Under the pieces are notes generated by a model, which worked only from the letters and a program-made list of their open reading frames with translations, made no database searches and was not told where the DNA came from. Source: Paludibacter sp. (GTDB lineage: Bacteria > Bacteroidota > Bacteroidia > Bacteroidales > Paludibacteraceae). Taken from it: a DNA stretch of 64,000 nucleotides. A program made the translations under genes and the position numbers. How positions within the stretch are numbered: the stretch's first letter is position 1; each line of letters begins with the position of its first letter. This document shows, one piece after another, positions 52,428 to 61,642 of this stretch. Where the stretch lies: NCBI GenBank assembly GCA_028710415.1, contig JAQTUE010000005.1:186001-250000 (forward strand), in the 5' to 3' direction.

Positions 52428-53183
52428 ATGAGAAAAAACATTGTTGCAGGAAACTGGAAAATGAACAAGACTTTCAGCGAAGGATTGGCATTGGCAACTG
52501 AATTAAATGCTGCATTGGCAGATTCAAGCCTAAATTGTGATGTTGTAATCGGTACTCCGTTTATTCACCTTGCAAGTGTGGCTGCTGCTATTGATACTAC
52601 TAAGATCGGAGTAGCTGCCCAGAACTGTGCTGATCATGAATCGGGTGCTTATACCGGCGAAATCAGTGCTTCTATGGTAAAATCTACCGGAGCTGAATAT
52701 GTAATATTAGGTCACTCTGAACGTCGCGCTTATTATGGCGAAACGGCAGCTAAATTGAAAGTGAAAACTGAATTGGCTCTTAAAAACGGTCTTACTCCAA
52801 TTTTCTGTATTGGTGAAGTGTTGGAAGAACGTGAATCAGGAGTATTTTTTGATGTGGTTAAATCTCAAATCGTTGATTCTTTGTTTGAATTATCGGCTGA
52901 AGATTTCTCTAAAATAGTATTGGCTTACGAACCAGTATGGGCAATCGGAACTGGTAAAACAGCATCTGCAGCTCAGGCTCAGGAAATTCATGCCTTTATT
53001 CGCAAGACTCTTGTAGATAAATATGGTAAAGAAATTGCAGATAATACTTCTATTTTATATGGCGGAAGCTGTAATGCAGCCAATGCTAAGGAATTGTTCT
53101 CAAATCCAGATGTAGATGGTGGTTTGATTGGTGGTGCTTCTTTGAAAGTTGCCGATTTCAAAGCAATCATTGATGCCTTTTGA
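52428..53183 (+). CDS. tpiA: Triose-phosphate isomerase
   Basis: Interconverts dihydroxyacetone phosphate and glyceraldehyde-3-phosphate. [19 protein letters not shown] (catalytic His), [15 protein letters not shown] (catalytic Glu, loop 6) and [12 protein letters not shown] are complete. The length of 251 is normal. It also links to the upstream deoxysugar locus, since aldolase cleavage there yields dihydroxyacetone phosphate. A classical terminator follows at 53271. Confidence 0.98.
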   Translation: MRKNIVAGNWKMNKTFSEGLALATELNAALADSSLNCDVVIGTPFIHLASVAAAIDTTKIGVAAQNCADHESGAYTGEISASMVKSTGAEYVILGHSERRAYYGETAAKLKVKTELALKNGLTPIFCIGEVLEERESGVFFDVVKSQIVDSLFELSAEDFSKIVLAYEPVWAIGTGKTASAAQAQEIHAFIRKTLVDKYGKEIADNTSILYGGSCNAANAKELFSNPDVDGGLIGGASLKVADFKAIIDAF

Positions 53184-53262
53184 GATTAGTTGATTGGTTA
53201 ATTAGTCAATTAGTTAATTGGTTAATTCGTTGACTGGTTAATTAGGTAACTGGTTGAAAATA
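53184..53262. repeat. TTGGTTAATTAG repeat after tpiA
   Basis: Reverse-orientation copies of the AACCAATTAACC family between the tpiA stop and its terminator. Confidence 0.85.
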
Positions 53263-53270
53263 AATATAAA

Positions 53271-53302
53271 AATCCTGTAAAGATTCTTTACAGGATTTTT
53301 TT
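53271..53302 (+). terminator. tpiA terminator
   Basis: AATCCTGTAAAG / CTTTACAGGATT with an ATT loop and eight T. A clear intrinsic terminator. Confidence 0.93.
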
Positions 53303-53397
53303 TGTACTTTTGTATATCTTAGGTAAAAGTTTTGATTTAAAATATCTTATATGTTTTATCAAAAAATAAACATATTCAGCCCTTTAACTGTTAACTT

Positions 53398-53455
53398 TAT
53401 TAACCAATTATCCAATTAACCAATCAACGAATTAACCAATCAACCAATCAACCAA
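53398..53455. repeat. AACCAATCAACC repeat before the Sua5-type gene
   Basis: Six or seven degenerate units ending directly at the start codon. Confidence 0.85.
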
Positions 53456-54064
53456 ATGTTACTTAAAATATACGATCCAAATCCAAATCCAATCGAGATA
53501 CGTCGTGTTGTCGAAGTGTTGCGTAAGGGGGGAATTATTATTTTTCCTACTGATGGTGTATATTCTTTTGGTTGCAATATATTTAATCCTGCTGGTGTTG
53601 AGTTTATTACCAGATTGAAAAATAAAGATCTCCGGAAGTCAGAGCTGTCGTTAGTATGCTTTGAAATGAGCCAGATAAGTGAATATTCCAAGATGGATGA
53701 TGTCGCATTCCGGTTGATTAAGAAAAACCTGCCCGGTCCGTTTACTTTTATCCTGAACGGCAGCAGCAAGTTACCCAAGCTTTTCAAGAACAAGAAAACA
53801 GTGGGAATCCGTATGCCAAATAATTCTATACCCCTTGAGATCGTCCGAGAACTGGGCAATCCCATGATGACAAGTTCTATCTTTACCGACGAAAAGACTA
53901 CCGAGTATATTACAGACCCGGAACTTATTGAAGAAAAATATGGTCATCAGGTTGATTTAGTCATCGATGGCGGCATGGGAGGCTTGAAGCACTCTACCAT
54001 CATCGATTGTACCGGCGACGAACCTGAAATAGTTCGTGACGGTGGTGGAGAATTGCAATATTGA
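53456..54064 (+). CDS. Sua5/YciO/YrdC-family protein (threonylcarbamoyl-AMP synthase-type)
   Basis: 202 residues with the YrdC fold: GGIIIFPTDGVYSFGC, KNKDLRKSELSLVC, KKNLPGPFTFIL, GIRMPNNSIPLEIV, and a late STIIDC motif. TsaC/Sua5 enzymes make threonylcarbamoyl-AMP for t6A37 of tRNA. Whether this copy does so or belongs to the YciO branch cannot be told here. TcdA, which acts after t6A, is 5 kb away. It converges with the MscS gene with a 12-base gap. Confidence 0.87.
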   Translation: MLLKIYDPNPNPIEIRRVVEVLRKGGIIIFPTDGVYSFGCNIFNPAGVEFITRLKNKDLRKSELSLVCFEMSQISEYSKMDDVAFRLIKKNLPGPFTFILNGSSKLPKLFKNKKTVGIRMPNNSIPLEIVRELGNPMMTSSIFTDEKTTEYITDPELIEEKYGHQVDLVIDGGMGGLKHSTIIDCTGDEPEIVRDGGGELQY

Positions 54065-54075
54065 TCAGTTTTTAA

Positions 54076-55137
54076 CTACTTACCTTCCTTTTCAATATAC
54101 AATGTTTGGGTCGGGAATGCAAATTGCAAACCAGCAGCGTTGAATGCACTGAGTATTTCAGAGTTTACTTTTGTAGGTGTTTCCATAACATCCGCATCTT
54201 TTGTGATAAAATAAACAAAAGTAATAACCAATGAATATTCGGTAAAATCGGTAAAGGCTACCATAATATCTTTTGTTTCTACATTCTCAACCCTGTTTGG
54301 CATATCCTTCAGGATAGCCATGGCCTCATTCATTTTCACCGGACTTGTGTTATAAGTCAATCCCAGTTTTAAGAGCACACGGCGTAAGGGCTCTTCCGAG
54401 ATATTTTCTACTGAAGCTTCTACCAGTTTAAAATTAGGAATCGTTACCAACCTTTTTTCCAGTGTGCGGATTCGTGTGCTGCGGATACCTATCTCTTCAA
54501 CGAAACCATCAAAACCGTCTACTTTAATCCGGTCACCAATGCGGAATGGGCGATCAGTAAAAATGGTAAAACCTCCATATATATTTTTGATTGTATCCTG
54601 GGCTGCCAAGGCGAATGCCAAACCACCAATACTGAGACCGGCAATTAAAGTGCCTACATTAACACCTACATTGTTCAATGCCATGATGATCCCAAAAGAC
54701 CAGATAATAGCTAATACAGCACGACGAAGAATAGACATCAAATGATTATCCAGATACTTCATGGTATTCTTATCAGCCGCTTTAGGAGCTATATATTCTT
54801 CCAGCAGGGCATTAACCAATCGTGCTACAAACCAGGTGATATTGATGACAGTAAGAACACGGAATGAAAGATAAATAGCCTTCTCCACAGGTGCACCAAG
54901 TTCCAGCCGTTTCGCTGCTATCCAAATGGCAAAAAGAATTACGCCCAGTAATACCGGTGCTTCAAGCATTTTAAACAGGATATCATCCAGGCGGTTCTTG
55001 GTCTTGCTCGTCAGTCTTTGAATGACATGCTTGTTCAGTAAAACGATAATTTTGTTGAGAAGGAAGGCTGCTGCGATAATAATTAAGGAAATCAGCCAAT
55101 CGTGAAGTGAGTTGCCGTAAAATGATTGTTCGAGCAT
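54076..55137 (-). CDS. MscS-family mechanosensitive channel
   Basis: Three N-terminal membrane helices and the MscS core: the pore-lining stretch VGTLIAGLSIGGLAFALAAQ, then FTDRPFRIGDRIKVDGFDGFVEEI (beta-domain) and a mixed C-terminal domain. 353 residues, so a small-type channel that opens under membrane tension. Its stop lies 12 bases from that of the Sua5-type gene. Upstream sequence to 55390 is filled with GATTTGAA, ACACGGAAC and TTCAAACC repeats. Confidence 0.93.
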   Translation of the reverse strand: MLEQSFYGNSLHDWLISLIIIAAAFLLNKIIVLLNKHVIQRLTSKTKNRLDDILFKMLEAPVLLGVILFAIWIAAKRLELGAPVEKAIYLSFRVLTVINITWFVARLVNALLEEYIAPKAADKNTMKYLDNHLMSILRRAVLAIIWSFGIIMALNNVGVNVGTLIAGLSIGGLAFALAAQDTIKNIYGGFTIFTDRPFRIGDRIKVDGFDGFVEEIGIRSTRIRTLEKRLVTIPNFKLVEASVENISEEPLRRVLLKLGLTYNTSPVKMNEAMAILKDMPNRVENVETKDIMVAFTDFTEYSLVITFVYFITKDADVMETPTKVNSEILSAFNAAGLQFAFPTQTLYIEKEGK

Positions 55138-55142
55138 AGGAT

Positions 55143-55400
55143 GATTTGAATATGTGTTGATTTAAAAATGTATTGATTTGAAGATTTGAAGATATGTTGA
55201 TTTGAAGATTTGAAGATATGAAGATTTGAAAATTTAAAGATTTGATCAGAGTATTTTTTCAGTTTTCAGATGTATGGCTTTCTAATAATTTAAATTGTTA
55301 GATTCAAAACACGGAACACGGAACACGGAACACGGAACGCTGAACACGGAACCTTTCAAACTTTTCAAACCCTTCAAACTTTCAAACTCTTCAAACCTCA
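55143..55400. repeat. Three stacked short-period repeats
   Basis: 55143-55247 GATTTGAAG units (period 8-9), 55306-55352 ACACGGAAC units, 55350-55400 CTTTTCAAAC units. They fill the gap between the MscS and NadE genes and run into the NadE stop region. Confidence 0.85.
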
Positions 55401-57283
55401 AACGCCCATGCGTCACTTGGCATACGCCAGTCACCCCGTGGAGATAGATTGATTGAACCTACCTTTGGTCCATCAGGGATACAGGAACGTTTAAATTGTT
55501 GTGAAAAGAACCTGCGGATAAATGTCTTCAGCCACTTTTCAATGACTTCATCCGTATAACTGTCTGCAAAAGCATTTTTAGCTAAGAATAGTATTTTTGA
55601 AGGACTGAATCCAAACCTTACCATGTAGTATAGGAAGAAATCATGCAGTTCATAGGGTCCGACAATGTCTTCTGTCTTCTGGGCGATATCTCCATTTTCA
55701 TCTGCAGGGAGTAATTCAGGGCTGACAGGTGTATCCAATATGTCACGTAATATTTCTTCAGAGGAAGCATCAAGTTGATGGGCTGCCCAATCTACCAGGT
55801 AACGGACCAGAGTCTTTGGGACGCCACTGTTCACTGCATACATCGACATATGGTCCCCGTTATAGGTTGACCATCCCAATGCCATTTCCGATAGATCGCC
55901 GGTACCAATTACCAGTCCGCGTTGTTTGTTGGCAACATCCATTAATATCTGTGTCCTTTCACGGGCCTGGGTATTTTCATAGACCACATCATGCACCTTC
56001 GGGTCGTGGTTTATATCCTTGAAATGTTGCAGGCAAGCATCCTTGATAGATATTTCAATCATGGTGATGCCTAGTGATTTCATTAAGTTGATGGCGTTTG
56101 TGTACGTACGATCGGTAGTCCCAAAGCCGGGCATGGTAATTCCGATAATTTGCTTCCTGTCCAGGCCAAGTTTATCAGCTGTTTTTACACAAACCAACAA
56201 CGCCAATGTGGAATCCAGTCCACCAGAAATGCCTACAACGACTGTTTCTGATTGAGTATGTTGCCACCGTTTGGCAAGTCCGCCAATCTGGATAGAGAAT
56301 ATCTCATGGCAGCTTTCGTCGCGATTAGTTACCGGTGGTACAAAAGGATGCCTGTCGAATGTTCGTTTTAAATCAAAATGTATAAAATGGGCATCTTCAA
56401 GCTGTATTGTCCTGTAAGGAACAGCAGACTTGTCGTTAGCATAATTTGTGTTCTTAATCCGTTCAGCCTGCAGGCGTTCAATGTCTATATCTGTAACGAT
56501 TAGTTGAGGATCAAATGAGAAACGTTCTGAAGCTGCAATAATCTTTCCATTCTCGGCAATCAATCCATTCCCTGCATACACAACATCGGTGGTTGATTCA
56601 CCTGCTCCGGCTGAAGCATACACATACCCGGCATTACATCTTGCCGATTGTTGCTCGATAAGTTGGCGCAAATACTGATGTTTCCCGATCAACTCATTGG
56701 TAGCCGATAGGTTGAAAATAATCTCCGCCCCGTGCAAGGCTTGTTGTGAACTGGGAGGTATGGGTACCCACAGGTCTTCACAAATTTCAATTCCAAAAGT
56801 GAATTTACCATCTGAGAAGAGGATATCCGTACCAAAAGGTACCTGTTCCCCGGAGAGTGTAATGGTTTGGGAATCCGCTAATACGCCGGAAGAAAACCAA
56901 CGTTTTTCATAAAACTCATTATTGTTTGGCAAATGGGTTTTTGGCACAACACCAAGGATATGCCCACCCTGTAGAACAACAGCAGTATTGAAAAGATGGC
57001 TTTGAACCCTGACTGGCATGCCGACTATGATTACAGAAGTAGTGGAAAAGGTCAGCAATTGCAATTCATTCAATGCTTTTTGGGCATCCCTGAGCAATTG
57101 TTGCTGTTGGAATAGGTCTGCACACGTATATCCGGTCACGCTTAATTCAGGAAAGCAAATAATCTGTACTTTTTCTTCTTCACCCTTCCTGACTAAATCA
57201 GCCATCCGAGCAACATTATAAGCACAATCCGCTACCCTTAATTCGGGAATGGCTGCTGCTACACGTATAAATCCGTTATTCAT
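55391..57283 (-). CDS. nadE: Glutamine-dependent NAD+ synthase
   Basis: Last step of NAD synthesis: amidation of nicotinic acid adenine dinucleotide with Gln. The N-terminal half (1-300) is a nitrilase-fold glutaminase with Glu in CFPELSVTGY, Lys in PKTHLPNNNEF and Cys in GIEICEDLW. The C-terminal half has the ATP-pyrophosphatase motif GISGGLDSTLALLV and GTGDLSEMALGWSTYNGDHMS. The length of 630 is normal. A -7 box lies at 57381 and the leader consists of AACCAATTA-type repeats. Confidence 0.96.
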   Translation of the reverse strand: MNNGFIRVAAAIPELRVADCAYNVARMADLVRKGEEEKVQIICFPELSVTGYTCADLFQQQQLLRDAQKALNELQLLTFSTTSVIIVGMPVRVQSHLFNTAVVLQGGHILGVVPKTHLPNNNEFYEKRWFSSGVLADSQTITLSGEQVPFGTDILFSDGKFTFGIEICEDLWVPIPPSSQQALHGAEIIFNLSATNELIGKHQYLRQLIEQQSARCNAGYVYASAGAGESTTDVVYAGNGLIAENGKIIAASERFSFDPQLIVTDIDIERLQAERIKNTNYANDKSAVPYRTIQLEDAHFIHFDLKRTFDRHPFVPPVTNRDESCHEIFSIQIGGLAKRWQHTQSETVVVGISGGLDSTLALLVCVKTADKLGLDRKQIIGITMPGFGTTDRTYTNAINLMKSLGITMIEISIKDACLQHFKDINHDPKVHDVVYENTQARERTQILMDVANKQRGLVIGTGDLSEMALGWSTYNGDHMSMYAVNSGVPKTLVRYLVDWAAHQLDASSEEILRDILDTPVSPELLPADENGDIAQKTEDIVGPYELHDFFLYYMVRFGFSPSKILFLAKNAFADSYTDEVIEKWLKTFIRRFFSQQFKRSCIPDGPKVGSINLSPRGDWRMPSDAWAFEV

Positions 57284-57284
57284 G

Positions 57285-57540
57285 TCTTGGTTGATTAGTA
57301 GAGTGAGTTGATTAAGTTGACTAAGTTGACTAAGTTGATTAAGTTGATAAAGAAGTTTTAGTTGAAGTGATATTTTATTTCAAAAGTAAATTGATTTGAT
57401 TCTTCTAAATTAGTAATCTGCCCAATTAGCTAATTGCCTAATTAACTTAGTCAACCAATTAACCAATTAACTTAATCAACTTAGTCAACCAATCAACCAA
57501 TCAATCAACCAATCAACTCAATCAACTCAATCAACCAATC
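57285..57540. repeat. AAGTTGACTAAG / AACCAATTAACC repeats around the nadE promoter
   Basis: 57285-57352 has TTGATTAAGTTGA units; 57415-57540 has TCAACCAAT units. Between them lies TACTTTTG (minus strand, 57381-57388), a probable nadE -7 box, so the nadE leader is about 90 bases of repeat. Confidence 0.75.
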
Positions 57541-57542
57541 AC

Positions 57543-57944
57543 CTACTTAGCGATATTTTCCATATTACTCAAATAAATCTCAAGGGACTTGGCGGATATG
57601 CGTATTTCCATGACCGATAAAGCCAGTGAAATAATCAGAAGTACCAGTGCCAGACCGAAAACATAGGCTGAAATAATCTGTAAACCCACATAGATCAAAA
57701 ACATAGTGGCTACACACAATAACAGGCTTGCCACCCCTAACATTTGCATGTTTTTAGTGAGGTACAACCTCCTTCTCAGGTTTGCTATCTGTGCCAGGGT
57801 TAAGGCCGAATGATCCTCCATATACCGGTCCTTGAGGGTACGCACTAATTGAGCATACGATAAAAACCGGTTTGTATAGGCCAGTAACAACAGGGATATA
57901 GCCGAGAACAAAAAAGTAGGAGTGATAAGCGTCAGTTCTTGCAT
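57543..57944 (-). CDS. DUF2721-family membrane protein
   Basis: 133 residues with three hydrophobic segments: TPTFLFSAISLLLLAYTNRF, then MLGVASLLLCVATMFLIYVG and IISAYVFGLALVLLIISLAL. It matches the DUF2721 pattern (helix, cytoplasmic charged loop RTLKDRYMEDHSAL, RLYLTKNM, two helices). Role unknown. Repeats flank it on both sides. Confidence 0.8.
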   Translation of the reverse strand: MQELTLITPTFLFSAISLLLLAYTNRFLSYAQLVRTLKDRYMEDHSALTLAQIANLRRRLYLTKNMQMLGVASLLLCVATMFLIYVGLQIISAYVFGLALVLLIISLALSVMEIRISAKSLEIYLSNMENIAK

Positions 57945-57948
57945 GTTA

Positions 57949-58120
57949 AAACGAATTATACGAATTAAAGACTAATTACACGAATTTAATGAACCAATAA
58001 CCAAATTGACCTATTCAACTAATTAACCAATTAACTCAGTCTACTTAATCAACCAGTCAACTTAATTAACCAATTAACCAGTCAACCAGTCAGCCAATCA
58101 ACCAATTAACTAATCAACCG
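57949..58120. repeat. ACGAATTA and AACCAATTAACC repeats
   Basis: 57949-57985 ACGAATTATACGAATTA, also at 59530-59568 and 23381-23420; 57990-58120 the AACCAATTA family, up to the FprA stop. Confidence 0.8.
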
Positions 58121-59331
58121 CAATGTTCCTTTCTCTCAATTGGTTTTTTCACCATCTTTGCTACCTGACGTCCTAATTCAAGGCATGCCTGATAGTTTAT
58201 TTCCTTCAACCCTTGTTTTTCTTCTACTGAAATTTCTGCAGTTTCCCATTTCATGGTTTCAACGAATGTAGACAACCTTTTTACAGCTGCACCTGCCCAG
58301 GTAAATGATCCAAAATAACCGAATATCCGGTTTTTTACGCCCCTTATTTCTATCTTGCGTAACAGCGATTCTACTTCAGGATACAATTCATTGCTATAAG
58401 TCGGGCTGCCGACAACTAATCCACGGTATTTGAAAATATCCCTCAATATGTACGATGAATCGGTTTTTGAAACATTGTGAATGATAATGTCTTTGATTCC
58501 TCCTTGTGAGAGGCCCTGGGCGACTGTTTCAGCCATTAATTCCGTAAAACCATACATAGATCCATAAACGACCACAACTCCCTCATTGCCTTCGTATCGG
58601 CTTAGCTGGTCGTACATGTCTACTACTTCCGAAATGTATTCTTTCCATACCGGGCCGTGGGTGCTGCAAATGATGTCAAAATCAAGCGGTGTCAGTTTTT
58701 GTAACGCTTTTTGAACGGCTGCTCCGTATTTACCAACAATATTGGCATAATACCGGATCATTTCATCCCAGTACCTGTCAATGTTCATATTGGTGTCCAT
58801 AACGGTGCCATCCAGGGTCCCGAATGATCCAAATGCATCCCCTGAGAAGAGAACTTTTGACTTTTGATCAAAAGTCATCATAGTTTCAGGCCAGTGGACC
58901 ATGGGGGTAAAATGAAATTGCAGTTTATGTGTCCCAAGTGACAGGATCTCACCATCTTTTATTTCTTTTGTATTATTCTCAACACCATAAAACCCATCCA
59001 GCATACTGATTGTTTTGCTGTTGCCAACAATGACCAAATCAGGGTAATATTTGCGAATAAGACGTATTGAGCCGGAATGATCTGGCTCCATGTGATTGAT
59101 TATCAAATAATCCAGCGTCCTTCCCTGTAATTGTGATTGAATCTTGTCAATAAATATATCTCCCATTGAAATATCCACCGTGTCAATCAATGCTGTTTTT
59201 TGATCCATGATCAGGTAAGCATTGTATGATACTCCAACTGGTAATGGAATCATATTTTCAAATTTATGCTTCTGGCGGTCGTTAACGCCTACATAAAAAA
59301 TGTCTTCTGTTATTTGTTGATTCTGAAACAT
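58114..59331 (-). CDS. FprA-type diiron flavoprotein (O2/NO reductase)
   Basis: Reduces oxygen to water or nitric oxide to nitrous oxide in anaerobes. N-terminal beta-lactamase-like domain with the diiron motif NHMEPDHSGS, and LFSGDAFGSFG; later STHGPVW. C-terminal flavodoxin domain from about residue 255: VVVYGSMYGFTELMAETV and VVGSPTYSNELYPEV. 405 residues, normal for the family. Its presence fits an anaerobic lifestyle with transient oxygen exposure. A -7 box lies at 59400. Confidence 0.94.
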   Translation of the reverse strand: MFQNQQITEDIFYVGVNDRQKHKFENMIPLPVGVSYNAYLIMDQKTALIDTVDISMGDIFIDKIQSQLQGRTLDYLIINHMEPDHSGSIRLIRKYYPDLVIVGNSKTISMLDGFYGVENNTKEIKDGEILSLGTHKLQFHFTPMVHWPETMMTFDQKSKVLFSGDAFGSFGTLDGTVMDTNMNIDRYWDEMIRYYANIVGKYGAAVQKALQKLTPLDFDIICSTHGPVWKEYISEVVDMYDQLSRYEGNEGVVVVYGSMYGFTELMAETVAQGLSQGGIKDIIIHNVSKTDSSYILRDIFKYRGLVVGSPTYSNELYPEVESLLRKIEIRGVKNRIFGYFGSFTWAGAAVKRLSTFVETMKWETAEISVEEKQGLKEINYQACLELGRQVAKMVKKPIERKEHCG

Positions 59332-59399
59332 GTAACTTGTTTTTCTTTTTTATAAATACTATACCTGAAACAGCAATATTGTTCTGTTTGTTTCAATTG

Positions 59400-59407
59400 C
59401 AAAGATA
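59400..59407 (-). promoter_or_regulatory. -7 box of the FprA gene
   Basis: Minus strand TATCTTTG, 69 bases upstream of the start. No -33 element at the right distance. Confidence 0.5.
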
Positions 59408-59514
59408 AAACAATTTTAGCAATTGTTGTCCCGTTAGAGGGTAGAAACGTTGAACTTATGTAACAAGATGTGCTTTGAAGCAGTTTTCAACAAAAATCCT
59501 TTGAAAGTTTTTAG

Positions 59515-59522
59515 TACTTTTG
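59515..59522 (+). promoter_or_regulatory. -7 box of topB
   Basis: TACTTTTG, 100 bases before the start; the leader contains ACGAATTA and TTACCTCTTACC repeats. Confidence 0.45.
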
Positions 59523-59621
59523 CAGTAGAAACGATTTAAACGAATAAAGCCGAATTACACGAATTATGATGTTCAACCCCGATACTTACTCCTTGCCTCT
59601 TACCTCTTACTTCTTTAAAAT

Positions 59622-61553
59622 ATGATTGTTTGCATTGCCGAAAAGCCCAGTGTGGCGAGAGATATTGCCGAGGTCCTTGGTGCAAAGACCCGGAAGGATG
59701 GATATATTGAAGGAAACGGTTACCAGGTTACCTGGACCTTCGGTCATTTGTGCGGACTCCTGGAGCCTCATGAGTATGCCCCCGAATGGAAATCCTGGGC
59801 ATTGAGCAACCTGCCTATGATCCCGCTGCGTTTTGGCATCAAGGTGATGAACGACAGTGGCATTCAAAAGCAGTTTAAGGTGATCGAGTCATTAATGGCA
59901 AATGCCGATGAGCTGATTAACTGCGGTGATGCCGGGCAGGAGGGTGAATTAATCCAACGTTGGGTGATGCAAAAGGCCATGTGCAAATGTCCGGTAAAAC
60001 GCCTGTGGATTTCCTCATTGACTGAAGAAGCTATCCGCGAAGGGTTTTCTAAGTTGAAAGACCAGAGTGAATTCCAATCACTTTATGAAGCAGGCTTGTC
60101 ACGGGCAATCGGCGACTGGCTGCTGGGAATGAATGCTACCCGCCTTTATACGTTGAAATACGGTAAAAACCGTCAGGTATTATCCATTGGAAGGGTACAA
60201 ACCCCTACATTGGCGTTGATTGTAAACCGTCAGCTTGAAATTGAGAACTTCAAACCGGAAGCTTATTGGGAATTGAAGACTATTTACCGAAATACTGTTT
60301 TTTCTGCCTCTAAAGGACGCTTTAACTCGGTGGAAGAAGGAACCAACTTTCTGGATACAGTTCGTACCGCTGATTTTGTTGTCACAGACATAACTACCAA
60401 GAAAGGAAATGAATCGGCACCCCGGCTCTTTGACCTGACTTCCCTGCAGGTGGAATGCAATAAAAAGTATGGCTTCTCTGCCGATGAGACCTTGAAACTC
60501 ATCCAGAGCCTGTACGAAAAGAAAGTAACTACCTATCCCCGTGTCGATACAACCTATCTGACCGATGACTTATATCCAAAGATCCCGGATATCCTGAAGG
60601 GAATCAAAGAATACGATGCTCTTACCAAGCCACTGCTGGCAGGTAAACTTCCTAAAACAAAGAAGGTGTTCGATAATTCAAAAGTAACCGATCACCATGC
60701 CATCATCCCTACCGGCATTAACCCAACGGCACTCAGCGATCCCGAGAAAAAGGTATTCGACCTGATTGCCCGCCGTTTTATTGCCAACTTCTATCCGGAG
60801 TGTAAGATTTCAACCACTACGGTGTTGGGGGAAGTGAGCGATATTGAATTTAAGGTGAACGGGAAACAAATACTCGATCCGGGTTGGAGGGTTGTTTTTG
60901 CAAAAGTTGTTGCTGATGATAAAGATGACGAGGAAGAGGAAGAATGGACCTTGCCAATCTTTGTGAAGGGTGAAAACGGACCTCATGAACCAACCTTAGC
61001 CGAGAAATGGACTTCACCTCCCAAAGCATTTACGGAAGCCACTTTATTGAGGGCAATGGAGACTGCAGGCAAGTTGGTGGATAATGATGAATTGCGTGAT
61101 GCCCTCAAGGAAAATGGCATCGGCAGGCCATCTACCCGTGCTGCCATAATTGAAACCCTGTTCAAAAGGGATTATGTCCGTAAGGAAAAGAAAAACCTGA
61201 TAGCCACCGTTACAGGCGTTGACCTGATTCAGGTAATCCAGGAAGATTTGCTTAAATCGGCAGAACTCACAGGATTGTGGGAGAAGAAGTTGCGTCAGGT
61301 GGAACGGGGCCAGTATGCAGCCAAAGATTTTCTGGATGAACTCAAAGCCATGGTTACTGAAATCGTTTTCAATGTGAAGAGTGATAACCGCAGGCCGGGG
61401 GATGCTGTAGTGACGGCTTCACTCGCAGTGAAGCCGTCACTGGAAGGTAGCAAATGTCCTAAATGCGGCAAAGGCACTATGTTGAAAGGCAATACAGCTT
61501 TTGGCTGCAGTGAATGGAAGAATGGCTGTGACTATCGTGTGCCAATGGAATAA
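59622..61553 (+). CDS. topB: DNA topoisomerase III
   Basis: Type IA topoisomerase that decatenates DNA and resolves recombination structures. TOPRIM domain: IAEKPSVARDIAEVLGA, later NCGDAGQEGELIQRW with acidic metal residues. Catalytic Tyr lies in YPRVDTTYLTDD. SIGRVQTPTLALIVNRQ and the ENGIGRPSTRA region complete the core. C-terminal zinc ribbon KCPKCGKGTMLKGN ... GCSEWKNGCDYR. Just before the ribbon a 33-base palindrome is read in frame (VTASLAVKPSL). The length of 643 is normal despite that. Confidence 0.95.
   Translation: MIVCIAEKPSVARDIAEVLGAKTRKDGYIEGNGYQVTWTFGHLCGLLEPHEYAPEWKSWALSNLPMIPLRFGIKVMNDSGIQKQFKVIESLMANADELINCGDAGQEGELIQRWVMQKAMCKCPVKRLWISSLTEEAIREGFSKLKDQSEFQSLYEAGLSRAIGDWLLGMNATRLYTLKYGKNRQVLSIGRVQTPTLALIVNRQLEIENFKPEAYWELKTIYRNTVFSASKGRFNSVEEGTNFLDTVRTADFVVTDITTKKGNESAPRLFDLTSLQVECNKKYGFSADETLKLIQSLYEKKVTTYPRVDTTYLTDDLYPKIPDILKGIKEYDALTKPLLAGKLPKTKKVFDNSKVTDHHAIIPTGINPTALSDPEKKVFDLIARRFIANFYPECKISTTTVLGEVSDIEFKVNGKQILDPGWRVVFAKVVADDKDDEEEEEWTLPIFVKGENGPHEPTLAEKWTSPPKAFTEATLLRAMETAGKLVDNDELRDALKENGIGRPSTRAAIIETLFKRDYVRKEKKNLIATVTGVDLIQVIQEDLLKSAELTGLWEKKLRQVERGQYAAKDFLDELKAMVTEIVFNVKSDNRRPGDAVVTASLAVKPSLEGSKCPKCGKGTMLKGNTAFGCSEWKNGCDYRVPME
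61409..61441 (+). repeat. In-frame 33-base palindrome inside topB
   Basis: AGTGACGGCTTCACT, CGC, AGTGAAGCCGTCACT: perfect 15-base arms and a three-base loop. It lies in the linker between the topoisomerase core and the zinc ribbon, where an 11-codon insert is tolerable. The same geometry and nearly the same arms are in the macroglobulin gene at 47093. Confidence 0.9.
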
Positions 61554-61609
61554 CGTAATTTTTCAGTCTCTTTAGGGACTTGGGGCTTTTCATTATTAAT
61601 TACTTATTG

Positions 61610-61617
61610 TATCTTTG
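61610..61617 (+). promoter_or_regulatory. -7 box of the M16 peptidase gene
   Basis: TATCTTTG, 26 bases before the start codon. Confidence 0.6.
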
Positions 61618-61642
61618 CGGTTCTTTTTATTAAATTAATCAA

